A stretch of 64,000 nucleotides of DNA from Actinomycetota bacterium. Its GTDB lineage: Bacteria; Actinomycetota; Acidimicrobiia; Acidimicrobiales; Aldehydirespiratoraceae. The stretch covers positions 1 to 64,000 of the forward strand of contig JAPOHW010000012.1 of the NCBI GenBank assembly GCA_029979265.1, given 5' to 3'. The translations under genes were made by a program, and so were the position numbers. A model generated the notes under the pieces. The model was not told where the DNA came from. It saw nothing but the letters and a program-made list of their open reading frames with translations, and searched no databases. Positions 8,689 through 17,123 of this stretch are shown one piece after another. The first letter of the stretch is position 1. Each line of letters begins with the position of its first letter.

Positions 8689-8691
8689 GGT
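8686..8691 (+). promoter_or_regulatory. -10 element of response-regulator gene, overlapping kinase stop
   Basis: TAGGGT includes the TAG stop codon of the kinase gene (8686-8688) and ends 7 nt before the ATG of the response regulator. The spacing predicts an independent leaderless transcript for the regulator. Confidence 0.5.
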
Positions 8692-8698
8692 CACGGAC

Positions 8699-9397
8699 AT
8701 GACCGACCTGCTGAGCGTCCTGGTCGTCGACGACGAACCAGCCTTTCGTGAGGGGCTGCGCCAGGCGCTCAAGCAGGAAGGGTTCGTCGTGCACCTCGCC
8801 GCCGACGGGGAGGAGGCCCTCGAGGTCTGGCGGGCGTACCACCCCGACATCGTGCTGCTCGACGTGATGCTCCCTCGCATGTCGGGTATCGACGTGTGCC
8901 GAGCGATTCGAGCGGTCGACGACACACCGGTGATCATGGTGTCGGCTCGCAACGAAGAGATCGATGCGGTGGTGGCCCTCGAGGTCGGTGCCGACGATTA
9001 TGTGGCCAAGCCCTATCGGGTCCGCGAGTTGGTCGCCCGGATGCGAACGGTGCTGCGCCGCACCGGTGGCGGCAGTGGCCGTGACCCCGAGCAGTCGCCG
9101 GTGCTCCGGGTTGGCGACATCTCACTCGACCGGGAACGCCACGAGGTCGAGATCGCCGGTGAGGCTGTGCAGCTTCCCCTCAAAGAGTTCCAGCTGCTGT
9201 CGTTGCTGATGGAGAACGCCGGCATCGTCGTCACCCGCCAGACCCTGATCGACCGCGTGTGGGGCTACGACTATGTCGGAGACACGAAAACCCTCGACGT
9301 GCACATCAAGCGGCTGCGAGCCAAGGTCGAGCCCGCACCCGACGCCCCTGAGCGCATCGTCACCATCCGCGGGTTGGGGTACAAGCTGAACTCGTGA
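8699..9397 (+). CDS. OmpR-family response regulator (PhoP/RegX3-like)
   Basis: A 232-residue two-domain regulator. The receiver domain has the acidic pair DDE (11-13), phospho-acceptor Asp55 in IVLLDVMLPRMSG, and the Lys of DDYVAKPYR. The C-terminal winged helix contains the recognition-helix stretch TLDVHIKRLRAKVE. It is the cognate partner of the PhoU-kinase immediately upstream and the likely binder of the PHO box at 2809-2848. The start ATG 8699 follows the kinase stop by 10 nt with only a weak SD, and a -10 hexamer overlaps that stop. Confidence 0.93.
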   Translation: MTDLLSVLVVDDEPAFREGLRQALKQEGFVVHLAADGEEALEVWRAYHPDIVLLDVMLPRMSGIDVCRAIRAVDDTPVIMVSARNEEIDAVVALEVGADDYVAKPYRVRELVARMRTVLRRTGGGSGRDPEQSPVLRVGDISLDRERHEVEIAGEAVQLPLKEFQLLSLLMENAGIVVTRQTLIDRVWGYDYVGDTKTLDVHIKRLRAKVEPAPDAPERIVTIRGLGYKLNS

Positions 9398-9421
9398 TCG
9401 CTCCCGTGCCAGGCTGAGCGG

Positions 9422-10072
9422 GTGACGATCGACCTGTACGACGCAATGAGCACGCTGCGAGCCGTTCGGCGCCTGCGGCCCGATCCGATTCCCGACGAGG
9501 TACTCGAACGGATCCTGCAGGCTGCGTGTTGGGCACCGACCGGTGGCAACCAGCAGCCGTGGAAGGTCCTCGTCGTGACCGACCCCGAGCTCAAGGCCGG
9601 GCTCAAGACGATCTACAAGGCCGAGTGGGACCCGTACGTCGTCAACTTCCTCGACCGGGTTGCCGGCACAGCGGGAGAGGCCCAGTGGAAGAAGGTCGCC
9701 GCCGCCGGGAATCATCTGGCCGAACACTTTCACGAGACGCCGGTGATCCTGGTGTTCCTCGCCAATCCCGCCTTCATGGCGATCACCGACGCCAAGCTCG
9801 ACCGAATCTCGATGGTGGGCGGTGGTTCGGTCTACCCGGCGGTGCAAAACGCAATGCTTGCCTGCGTCGCCGAAGGGCTTGGCTGCACGCTCACCACCCT
9901 CCATTGCTACCGGGAGGACGAGGTGAAGGCGTTGCTCGGTGTTCCCGACGGATGGGCGACGGTCGCGATGGTGCCGATCGGGTATCCGGTCCTGACCGGT
10001 CACGGTCCGATCACCCGCAAACCGCCGTCGGCGATGGCGGCCCGTGACACCTTCGACGGTGCATGGCCGTAA
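9422..10072 (+). CDS. Nitroreductase-family flavoprotein
   Basis: A 216-residue FMN-dependent nitroreductase-like protein. The N-terminal signature RAVRRLRPDPIPDEVLERIL, followed by AACWAPTGGNQQPWKVLVV, is the typical FMN-phosphate and dimer-interface region. The C-terminal stretch GCTLTTLHCYREDEVKALLG with VAMVPIGYP matches the family end. The physiological substrate cannot be read from sequence; such proteins reduce nitro groups, quinones or activated alkenes with NAD(P)H. The start is GTG 9422, 24 bp after the regulator. It is unlikely to be part of the phosphate response despite proximity. Confidence 0.85.
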   Translation: MTIDLYDAMSTLRAVRRLRPDPIPDEVLERILQAACWAPTGGNQQPWKVLVVTDPELKAGLKTIYKAEWDPYVVNFLDRVAGTAGEAQWKKVAAAGNHLAEHFHETPVILVFLANPAFMAITDAKLDRISMVGGGSVYPAVQNAMLACVAEGLGCTLTTLHCYREDEVKALLGVPDGWATVAMVPIGYPVLTGHGPITRKPPSAMAARDTFDGAWP

Positions 10073-10095
10073 CAGACCCTGTCGCAGCTGCTCGC

Positions 10096-10101
10096 TAGGG
10101 T
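10096..10101 (+). promoter_or_regulatory. -10 element of pcrA
   Basis: TAGGGT ends 7 nt before ATG 10109, predicting a leaderless mRNA. This also favours ATG 10109 over the in-frame GTG at 10100, which lies inside the hexamer. Confidence 0.55.
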
Positions 10102-10108
10102 GACCTCG

Positions 10109-12337
10109 ATGTCGGAGTCGCAGCTGCTCGCCGGTCTCAACCCGGCTCAATACGACGCGGTCGTCCATCGCAGCGGCCCGCTGCTCGTCATCGCCGGTGC
10201 CGGGTCGGGCAAGACCCGTGTCCTCACCCATCGCATTGCCCATCTGGTCGAGGAGGGCATGTCGCCGTTCGAGATCTTGGCGATCACGTTCACCAACAAG
10301 GCCGCCGGCGAGATGAAGGATCGCGTCGGCACGCTGGTGGGTCCGGTCGCCGAGAAGATGTGGGTGTCGACCTTCCACTCGGCGTGCGTTCGGATTCTGC
10401 GTCGCGACGTCGAGCGACTCGGGTTTCCCGGCCGCTTCTCGATCTACGATCAAGCCGATGCTGTCCGGCTGACCGGCTATGTCATCCGCGACCTCAATCT
10501 CGATCCCAAGCGATTTCCACCCCGCTCCGTCCACGCCACCATTTCGATGGCGAAGAACGAGAACGTCGGTCCCGAGCAGTACGCAGCGGAAGCCGAGCAG
10601 CTCGTGCAGCGCAAGCTGAGCGACGTCTACGTCGAATATCAGAAGCGGCTCCGCACCGCTGGCGCCATGGACTTCGACGACCTGCTCATGCGGACGTCAC
10701 AGCTCTTTCGCGAGCACCCCGACGTGCTCGCATCGTGGCGACGCCGATTCGGCCACGTTCTCGTCGACGAGTACCAGGACACGAACCCGGTGCAGAACGC
10801 GCTCGTCCTGCAGTTGGCCGAAGAACATCGTCAGGTCACGGTCGTGGGCGACAGCGATCAGAGCGTGTACAAGTTCCGCGGCGCCGACATCCGCAACATC
10901 TTGGAGTTCGAAGAGGCGTTTCCCGATGCGACGGTCATCGTGCTCGAGCAGAACTACCGGTCGACCCAATCCATCCTCGATGCGGCCAATGCGGTCATCT
11001 CGAAGAACACGTCGCGCAAGCCCAAAGAACTGTGGACCGACCGCGGGAGCGGCGAGAAGATCGTCCGCTACCACGCCGACGACGAAGCCGACGAGGCCCA
11101 GTTCGTGGCCAACGAACTCGCCAAGCTTCACGACCACGACCACATGCGGTGGGGCGACATGGCGGTCTTCTACCGAACGAACTCGATGTCTCGTGTGGTC
11201 GAAGAGTTCCTCGTTCGCGTCGGCATTCCCTACAAGGTGGTCGGCGGCACCCGCTTCTACGACCGTCGCGAGATCAAGGACGCCGTCGCCTACCTGCGTG
11301 CGATCGTCAACCCGACCGACGAGGTTTCGGTCAAGCGGGTCATCAACACACCCAAGCGCGGCGTCGGCGACTCCTCGATTGCCAAGCTCGATGCGTGGGC
11401 GGCTGCGACGGGTGAGTCGTTCGACCAGGCGGAGTTGCGTTTCGACGAGGCGGGCGTCGGCGGTCGGGCCGCATCGGGTATCGAGCGCTTCATCGTGCTC
11501 ACCACCGAGATCCGCAAGCTCGACGCCGGCCCAGCAACGATCATCGAAGAAGCACTCGACCGGTCGGGCTATCTCGAGGAGTTGCAGATCGAACGGTCGG
11601 TCGAAGCCGAAGGCCGCCTCGAGAACCTGTCGGAACTCGTCGGCATGGCGCGTCAATACGACACCGTCGACGAGTTCCTCGAACAGATCGCCCTGGTGAG
11701 CGACACCGACGAGATCGACGAGGAAGATTCGTCGGTCACGCTCATGACCCTCCATGCAGCCAAAGGCCTGGAATACCCGGTCGTCTTCTTGATCGGGATG
11801 GAGGACGGCGTGTTCCCCCACATCCGCTCGCTCGGCGAACCCGACGAACTCGAAGAGGAACGCCGACTCGCCTATGTCGGCATCACGCGAGCGATGGAGA
11901 AGCTGCATCTCACGTCGGCGTGGAGCCGGATGATGCATGGGCAGACCCAGTACAACCCACCGAGTCGGTTCCTCGAAGAGATCCCGTCGGAACTGCTCGA
12001 CGAGCATGGTGGCAACCGCATGTTGCGATCCCGCCGTGAGCGCAGCGGCTCTCGCAACAGCGGCGACACAACGCCGACGGGTCGTACCTTCGGCGGCGGT
12101 GGCTCACATGCCGACGACGTGGTCGAGGCGGCACTCGCGGCAGCCAACCGGCCCACCCCGTCCGGCGCCGAAGCGATGGGTCTCAAGATCGGCGACGATG
12201 TCCGCCACACACAGTGGGGGGAAGGCGTCATCACCGACATCGAGGGTGTGGGCGACAAGGCCGAAGCGTCGGTCTACTTCGGCTCTGTGGGGGAGAAGCG
12301 GTTGCTCCTCAGTTGGGCACCGCTCGAGAAGATCTGA
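10109..12337 (+). CDS. pcrA: UvrD/PcrA-type DNA helicase
   Basis: A 742-residue superfamily 1A 3'-5' helicase for repair and replication restart. Motifs in order: Q motif LNPAQYDAVV, Walker A GAGSGKTRVL, Walker B VDEYQDTNPVQ, motif III GDSDQSVYKFRGA, motif IV QNYRST, motif V LMTLHAAKGLEYPVVFL and motif VI RRLAYVGITRAMEKL. The C-terminus (IGDDVRHTQWGEGVITDIEG onward) is the Tudor-like domain that PcrA uses to contact RNA polymerase. Full length, no defects. It ends 27 bp from the convergent P450 gene. Confidence 0.95.
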   Translation: MSESQLLAGLNPAQYDAVVHRSGPLLVIAGAGSGKTRVLTHRIAHLVEEGMSPFEILAITFTNKAAGEMKDRVGTLVGPVAEKMWVSTFHSACVRILRRDVERLGFPGRFSIYDQADAVRLTGYVIRDLNLDPKRFPPRSVHATISMAKNENVGPEQYAAEAEQLVQRKLSDVYVEYQKRLRTAGAMDFDDLLMRTSQLFREHPDVLASWRRRFGHVLVDEYQDTNPVQNALVLQLAEEHRQVTVVGDSDQSVYKFRGADIRNILEFEEAFPDATVIVLEQNYRSTQSILDAANAVISKNTSRKPKELWTDRGSGEKIVRYHADDEADEAQFVANELAKLHDHDHMRWGDMAVFYRTNSMSRVVEEFLVRVGIPYKVVGGTRFYDRREIKDAVAYLRAIVNPTDEVSVKRVINTPKRGVGDSSIAKLDAWAAATGESFDQAELRFDEAGVGGRAASGIERFIVLTTEIRKLDAGPATIIEEALDRSGYLEELQIERSVEAEGRLENLSELVGMARQYDTVDEFLEQIALVSDTDEIDEEDSSVTLMTLHAAKGLEYPVVFLIGMEDGVFPHIRSLGEPDELEEERRLAYVGITRAMEKLHLTSAWSRMMHGQTQYNPPSRFLEEIPSELLDEHGGNRMLRSRRERSGSRNSGDTTPTGRTFGGGGSHADDVVEAALAAANRPTPSGAEAMGLKIGDDVRHTQWGEGVITDIEGVGDKAEASVYFGSVGEKRLLLSWAPLEKI

Positions 12338-12364
12338 GCACGGTCGACCTCGGGGCTGCGGGAG

Positions 12365-13606
12365 TCACCAGGCGCACTCGAGGTGCTTCACGCCGTTGAT
12401 GAAGTTCGACCGCAGGCGGTCGGGCTCACCGGAGGCGTGGAGTCCGGGCAGCTGGGTGAGGAGTTCCCGGTACAGCACGTTGATCTGGCGGCGGGCCAGG
12501 TGTGCGCCGAGGCAGAAGTGTGGGCCCGGTCCGCCGAAGGCGATCTGGTTGGTGTTGTCGCGGGTGATGTCGAACGCATACGGGTCATCGAACACGTCGT
12601 GGTCCCGGTTTCCCGAGCCGTAGAACAGCACGACCTTTTCGCCTTCCTCGAAGGCCTTGTCGCCCAACTGCACGCCATCACGGGTGACGGTTCGGCGAAA
12701 CGCAATGACGGGGCTGGCGAGACGCACGATCTCCTCGACCGCACCGGCTGCATAGCGGTCGAGGTCGGACTGGAGCAGCGCCTTCTGCTCGGGATTGTCG
12801 GTCAGATAGGTCAGGCCCCACGAGATCGAGTTCCGGCTCGTCTCGTTGCCTGCGGCACAGAGCAACACGAAGAAGCTCTGGAGTTCCTGCCGGGTGAGTT
12901 TGTCGCCGTCGATCTCGGCGTTGACGAGGGCGTGGGTGAGATCGTCGGCGTCCTTGCCCTTGGCATGATCGGCGATCTCGTCCATCAGACCGGCGAGCGC
13001 CGCACCGGCGCCGAGAAAAGCCTCCAGTGGGTTCTCGTCCTCGGTCACGAACTCCGGGTCGCCCTGGCTCAGGATGATGTTCGTCATGTCGAAGACGAAC
13101 TCGTACTGGCTTTCGGGGATCCCCATCATGTCGCAGATGATCTTCACCGGAAGCCAGGCGGCGCAGGTGGTGACGAAGTCGCAGCCGGGACCCGCATCGC
13201 GGAGCCGTTCGACGATCTGCTTCGCTGCCGCCTCGACATCCTCCATGTTGCGCTGCAGCATGCGGGGTGTGAACCCGGCCGACACGAGCTTGCGAAGGCG
13301 GGCGTGACGGGGGTCGTCCATGGCGATCATCGACCCGAAGAACTCGTTGAACTCCTGGGGCAGGTCGGGGACGTTGACCCCCTTGCCAGACTGGAAGAGT
13401 TCCGGGTGGCGAGAAGCCTCGATGATGTCGGCATGCCGGGTGATGGCGTAGTAGCCGGGGCCGGCGGGGAGGAACTCGTTCTCGTGTTCGGCGAAGTGCC
13501 GGATCGGATCCTCACGTCGCAGTGTCTCGAACGCTGCATCGCGCTCGGCCATGGGGAGCGTCCAGAAGCCCTCGAGGTCGGAGAGGTCGATGTCGTGGAG
13601 CTGCAT
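12365..13606 (-). CDS. Cytochrome P450
   Basis: A 413-residue soluble bacterial P450. The heme-ligand loop FGGPGPHFCLGAHLAR carries Cys365; the I-helix oxygen-activation motif is AAGNETSRNS (251-260) and the ExxR motif is EEIVR (291-295). The overall style (start region ...DPIRHF, heme loop HFCLGAHLAR) resembles the CYP125/CYP142/CYP124 group of actinobacterial lipid or sterol hydroxylases; the subfamily is a guess. No ferredoxin gene is adjacent. The minus-strand -10 TAACGT lies 6 nt before the ATG, inside the end of alaX, so it can be transcribed separately from its upstream neighbour. Confidence 0.93.
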   Translation of the reverse strand: MQLHDIDLSDLEGFWTLPMAERDAAFETLRREDPIRHFAEHENEFLPAGPGYYAITRHADIIEASRHPELFQSGKGVNVPDLPQEFNEFFGSMIAMDDPRHARLRKLVSAGFTPRMLQRNMEDVEAAAKQIVERLRDAGPGCDFVTTCAAWLPVKIICDMMGIPESQYEFVFDMTNIILSQGDPEFVTEDENPLEAFLGAGAALAGLMDEIADHAKGKDADDLTHALVNAEIDGDKLTRQELQSFFVLLCAAGNETSRNSISWGLTYLTDNPEQKALLQSDLDRYAAGAVEEIVRLASPVIAFRRTVTRDGVQLGDKAFEEGEKVVLFYGSGNRDHDVFDDPYAFDITRDNTNQIAFGGPGPHFCLGAHLARRQINVLYRELLTQLPGLHASGEPDRLRSNFINGVKHLECAW

Positions 13607-13612
13607 GCGCCA

Positions 13613-13618
13613 ACGTTA
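13613..13618 (-). promoter_or_regulatory. -10 element of P450 gene
   Basis: Minus-strand TAACGT ends 6 nt before the ATG at 13606, with no SD; predicted leaderless start. Confidence 0.5.
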
Positions 13619-13623
13619 TGCGG

Positions 13624-14346
13624 TCAGCTGTCGTGCAGCTGAATGCGAAGGCGCTTGTTTCCCTTGCCCTTCGATTCGGTCTTGATCACTTCGAACCGGC
13701 CGACCTCGCCGGTCGAGGCCACATGGGTGCCACCGTCGGCCTGCTTGTCGAGACCGACGATGTCGACGACCCGGATCTCGGTCACGGTGTCAGGGATCAG
13801 GTTGACCTTCGTGCGAATGAGGTCGTCGTCGGCGAGCGCACTGTCCCGCGGCAGGAACGACACTTCGATGGGCCGGTCAGCTGCGATCTCGGCATTGACC
13901 AGTTCGGTGACCCGCTCGGCGAAGCCCTCGGGGAGCGGATCGAACTCGAAATCCATCCGAGCGGTGAGCGGTTCCATGTTGCCGCCGGTGACCGATGTGC
14001 CCCACTCGTTCCAGATCACTCCGCACAGAATGTGGAGCGCCGTGTGGGTTCGCATCAACTTGTGGCGACGATCCCAGTCGACGACCCCGACGACGAGGGT
14101 GCCGGGGTCGGGAACATCACCTTCCACGGTGTGGTAGACGATCGGGCCCCGTCCCTTCACGTCGGTGACGGTGCATTCGCCGCCATGCCACTTGAAGAAC
14201 CCCGTGTCATGGGGCTGGCCGCCGCCGGTGGGGTAGAAACACGTTTGGTCGAGCCCGACGGCTCCCTGGTCGTCGATGTCGATCACCAGCGCCGTGAAGT
14301 CGCGCTGCTGGGCTTCACGCAGGTAGATCCGGTCGGTGGTTTCCAT
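13624..14346 (-). CDS. AlaX-type alanyl-tRNA editing protein
   Basis: A 240-residue free-standing homologue of the alanyl-tRNA synthetase editing domain, which hydrolyses Ser-tRNA(Ala) or Gly-tRNA(Ala). The first zinc motif HTALH (His101, His105) and the C-terminal GGTHV (His208) are present. The residue before GGTH that is Cys in many editing domains is Asp204 here (QADGGTHV), so metal coordination would use Asp or three ligands. The N-terminal CFYPTGGGQPHDTG is the typical tRNA-editing beta motif. Leaderless start: minus-strand TACGGT is 6 nt before the ATG. It precedes the P450 gene on the same strand. Confidence 0.9.
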   Translation of the reverse strand: METTDRIYLREAQQRDFTALVIDIDDQGAVGLDQTCFYPTGGGQPHDTGFFKWHGGECTVTDVKGRGPIVYHTVEGDVPDPGTLVVGVVDWDRRHKLMRTHTALHILCGVIWNEWGTSVTGGNMEPLTARMDFEFDPLPEGFAERVTELVNAEIAADRPIEVSFLPRDSALADDDLIRTKVNLIPDTVTEIRVVDIVGLDKQADGGTHVASTGEVGRFEVIKTESKGKGNKRLRIQLHDS

Positions 14347-14352
14347 TCCCGC

Positions 14353-14358
14353 ACCGTA
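14353..14358 (-). promoter_or_regulatory. -10 element of alaX
   Basis: Minus-strand TACGGT ends 6 nt before ATG 14346; no SD is present. Confidence 0.5.
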
Positions 14359-14406
14359 CGGCAGCGGGTCATGGTCTCGCCATGAGCGCCGACGCCGGCG
14401 AGGCGC

Positions 14407-14925
14407 TCAGCCGTCGGTGTCGCGGTCGAAATTGAGATCGACGCGCACGTTCTTGTCGTCGTCGATCGAGACTGGATACATGTCGATCGTCCCGCCGGTC
14501 GAGAGGTTGCCCCGCTCGTCCATCGTGACGTCGGCACACTCGACAGCACCGACGATCGTGACCAGGTGGAATCGCTGGGCGTCGGCGTCCCACTGGAAGA
14601 AGCAGTCGCGTGGTTCGCCGATCGGCCGGGCATCGAATGCCAGCCAGCCCTCCTCGGGAATGTCGCCGAGGTGCTGGAGGATCAGGTCACGAGAGCGTCC
14701 GGCGACGTCGCTGTAGAGGATCGGGCCACGATCGTCGATCTCCTCGGAGATGCGGCCGATCTGGCCGGCATCGAAGTCGGTGTCGCCCAACGTGATCTCG
14801 ACATCGCCGCCCTGCGAGGCGAGGAAAAGCACGCCACCACCGAGCACGACAGCGATCACGATGCCGGTCAATCCGACCAGCACCGCAGAGCGGGCATTCA
14901 TCTGGGGGCCACGAGCGACGGGCAT
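14407..14925 (-). CDS. Hypothetical single-pass membrane-anchored protein
   Basis: I do not recognise the family. The 172-residue product has one N-terminal membrane helix (about residues 13-36, AVLVGLTGIVIAVVLGGGVL) followed by an acidic extracytoplasmic domain with two Cys residues (near DCFFQWD and VECADV) that could form a disulfide. The start ATG 14925 has a good SD (GGAGG). It is divergent from sucC with 73 bp between starts. Being acidic and helix-anchored, it probably faces outside the cell. Confidence 0.7.
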   Translation of the reverse strand: MPVARGPQMNARSAVLVGLTGIVIAVVLGGGVLFLASQGGDVEITLGDTDFDAGQIGRISEEIDDRGPILYSDVAGRSRDLILQHLGDIPEEGWLAFDARPIGEPRDCFFQWDADAQRFHLVTIVGAVECADVTMDERGNLSTGGTIDMYPVSIDDDKNVRVDLNFDRDTDG

Positions 14926-14961
14926 CGGTCCTCCGGCTGAGGGACTGGGAATGGTGCTGCC

Positions 14962-14967
14962 TAGTAT
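14962..14967 (+). promoter_or_regulatory. -10 element of sucCD
   Basis: TAGTAT lies 31 nt before the sucC start, leaving a leader of roughly 25 nt that contains the SD GGGAGG (14985-14990). This is one of the few clearly leadered promoters in the window. Confidence 0.45.
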
Positions 14968-14998
14968 CTCCCCGTACGCGATCCGGGAGGCAACGCCG

Positions 14999-16138
14999 GT
15001 GGATTTGTTCGAGTATCAGGGCAAGGAGTTCTTCGCCCAGTTCGGAATGCCGGTGAGCCCCGGTCGGGTGGCGTTCACGGTCGACGAGGCCGTCGCTGCT
15101 GCGGAAGAACTCGGTACACCCGTCATGGTGAAGGCGCAGGTCCACACGGGCGGACGCGGCAAAGCCGGTGGCGTGAAGTTTGCAGCCGATGTCGAGGCCG
15201 TACGCGAACATGCGACCAACATCCTGGGACTCGACATTCGCGGTCACATCGTGCAGCGGGTGTGGATCGAGAAAGCATCCGACATCGCTGAGGAGTACTA
15301 CGCCTCGTTCACGCTCGACCGGTCGGCCAAGAAACATCTCGGCATGCTCTCCAAAGAAGGTGGTGTCGAGATCGAGACCGTCGCCGAGGAGAATCCGGAC
15401 GCCATCGCCAAGATCTGGGTCGACCCCGTGGTGGGGTTGTCCGAGGAGGCGACGCGCCAATGGGTCGCCGCCGCCAACCTGCCCGACGCTGCAGTCGAAG
15501 GATCGGTCGACATCCTCCAGAAGCTCTACACGGCCTACACGGAGGGCGATTGCGATCTGGTCGAGATCAACCCGCTCATCCTCACCCCCGAGGGCAAGGT
15601 CCATGTACTCGACGCCAAGGTCACCCTCGATGGCAACAGCACGTTTCGCCACGAGTCCTACGAGCAGTACGACGCCACCCAACCCCGCGACGAACGCGAA
15701 GAAGCTGCCCATGCCAAGGGCTTGCAGTATGTGGGTCTCGACGGCAGCGTCGGCGTGATCGCCAACGGCGCCGGCCTTGCCATGAGCACGGTCGACGTGA
15801 TCAACCAGGTCGGCGGAAGCCCCGCCAACTTCCTCGACATCGGCGGCGGCGCCAACGCCGATGTCATGGCCGGCGCCCTCGAGGTCATCAACAACGACCC
15901 GAACGTGAAGTCGATCTTCATCAACATCTTCGGTGGCATCACCCGAGGTGAAGAGGTTGCCAACGGCATTCTCGAAGCGATGCAGCGGGTCGACATCGAG
16001 GCTCCGATCGTGATCCGCCTCGACGGAACCAACGCCGACGAGGGCCGAGCGATCCTCGAACCCAACCTGAACGACAAGCTGATGATGGAAGCCACGATGC
16101 TCAGCGCAGCCGAGAAGGCTGCGGAGCTGGCGCGCTGA
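14999..16138 (+). CDS. sucC: Succinyl-CoA synthetase beta subunit
   Basis: The 379-residue ATP-grasp subunit of succinyl-CoA ligase, which makes ATP or GTP from succinyl-CoA in the TCA cycle. Start GTG 14999 gives the classic N-terminus (M/V)DLFEYQGKEFF, with SD GGGAGG 8 nt upstream. The ATP-grasp segment VMVKAQVHTGGRGKAGGVKF and the CoA/phosphate-binding IFGGITRGEEVANGI are visible. It is 28 bp from sucD in one operon. Normal length and no defects. Confidence 0.96.
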   Translation: MDLFEYQGKEFFAQFGMPVSPGRVAFTVDEAVAAAEELGTPVMVKAQVHTGGRGKAGGVKFAADVEAVREHATNILGLDIRGHIVQRVWIEKASDIAEEYYASFTLDRSAKKHLGMLSKEGGVEIETVAEENPDAIAKIWVDPVVGLSEEATRQWVAAANLPDAAVEGSVDILQKLYTAYTEGDCDLVEINPLILTPEGKVHVLDAKVTLDGNSTFRHESYEQYDATQPRDEREEAAHAKGLQYVGLDGSVGVIANGAGLAMSTVDVINQVGGSPANFLDIGGGANADVMAGALEVINNDPNVKSIFINIFGGITRGEEVANGILEAMQRVDIEAPIVIRLDGTNADEGRAILEPNLNDKLMMEATMLSAAEKAAELAR

Positions 16139-16166
16139 GCAGACACGAGGCGAGAGAGACAGAACC

Positions 16167-17051
16167 ATGAGCATCTTCGTTGACGAGAACACCAAGGTCA
16201 TCTACCAGGGCCTCACCGGCTCGCAGGGCAGCTACTACGGCGGCCTCAACAAGGCGTACGGCACGCAGGTCGTGGCCGGTACCCATCCCAAGAAGGCCGG
16301 TACCGACGTCGACGGTGTGCCGATCTACGCGTCGGTCGCCGAGGCGGTCGAGGCGACCGGTGCCACCGCCACGTGCATCTTCATCCCAGCTCCCGGCGTG
16401 CAGGGTGCCGTGCTCGAAGCAGCCGAGGCAGGTATCGAGTTCATCGTGGCCATCACCGAAGGCGTCCCGGCCCACGACGAGGCCTACTTCTTCAACAAGC
16501 TGAAGACCGACTTTCCCAACACCCGACTGCTCGGTCCGAATTGCCCAGGGATCATCAGCCCCGGCAAGTGCAACATCGGCATCACCGCCGGCCACATTGC
16601 CCAGGCGGGTGGTCCGGTCGGCATCGTGAGTCGCTCGGGAACACTCACCTATCAGGCGCTCTACGAGCTCAAGCAGAAGGACATCGGTGTCACGACCTGC
16701 GTCGGCATCGGCGGCGACCCGGTGCCAGGGACGTCCTTCATCGACTGTCTCGAGGCGTTCGAAGCCGATCCCGAAACCAAGGCGGTCATGATGATCGGCG
16801 AGATCGGCGGTTCGGCCGAGGAAGAAGCCGCCGAGTTCATCAAGCATCACATGACCAAACCGGTCAGCTCCTACATCGCCGGGGTCACCGCCCCTCCCGG
16901 CAAGAAGATGGGCCATGCCGGCGCGATCGTCTCCGGGGGCAAGGGCACAGCGGCAGCGAAGATGGAGGCGCTGGAGGATGCCGGTGTGAAGGTCGGTCAG
17001 AACCCGACCGAAGCGGGCGAGCTGATGGCCGAAATCGTCGCCGGCCTCTGA
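16167..17051 (+). CDS. sucD: Succinyl-CoA synthetase alpha subunit
   Basis: The 294-residue CoA-binding subunit that carries the phosphohistidine. The active-site His250 is in [13 protein letters not shown]. The N-terminal Rossmann region ([18 protein letters not shown]) binds CoA, and [16 protein letters not shown] is a family landmark. It forms the enzyme with SucC encoded 28 bp upstream. The start ATG 16167 has a purine-rich SD (GAGAGA). Confidence 0.96.
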   Translation: MSIFVDENTKVIYQGLTGSQGSYYGGLNKAYGTQVVAGTHPKKAGTDVDGVPIYASVAEAVEATGATATCIFIPAPGVQGAVLEAAEAGIEFIVAITEGVPAHDEAYFFNKLKTDFPNTRLLGPNCPGIISPGKCNIGITAGHIAQAGGPVGIVSRSGTLTYQALYELKQKDIGVTTCVGIGGDPVPGTSFIDCLEAFEADPETKAVMMIGEIGGSAEEEAAEFIKHHMTKPVSSYIAGVTAPPGKKMGHAGAIVSGGKGTAAAKMEALEDAGVKVGQNPTEAGELMAEIVAGL

Positions 17052-17123
17052 TCCGGCCTGGCTGCGACTGAGGATCGGTTGCGCTGCCCCCACCGAGCGG
17101 CGGTGGCCTGCAAGCGTTTGGTG

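Noticed and set aside
7216-8952. 578-codon minus-strand frame opposite the PhoU-kinase
   Set aside because: Long only because high GC removes stops; the plus-strand frame has all kinase and PhoU motifs.
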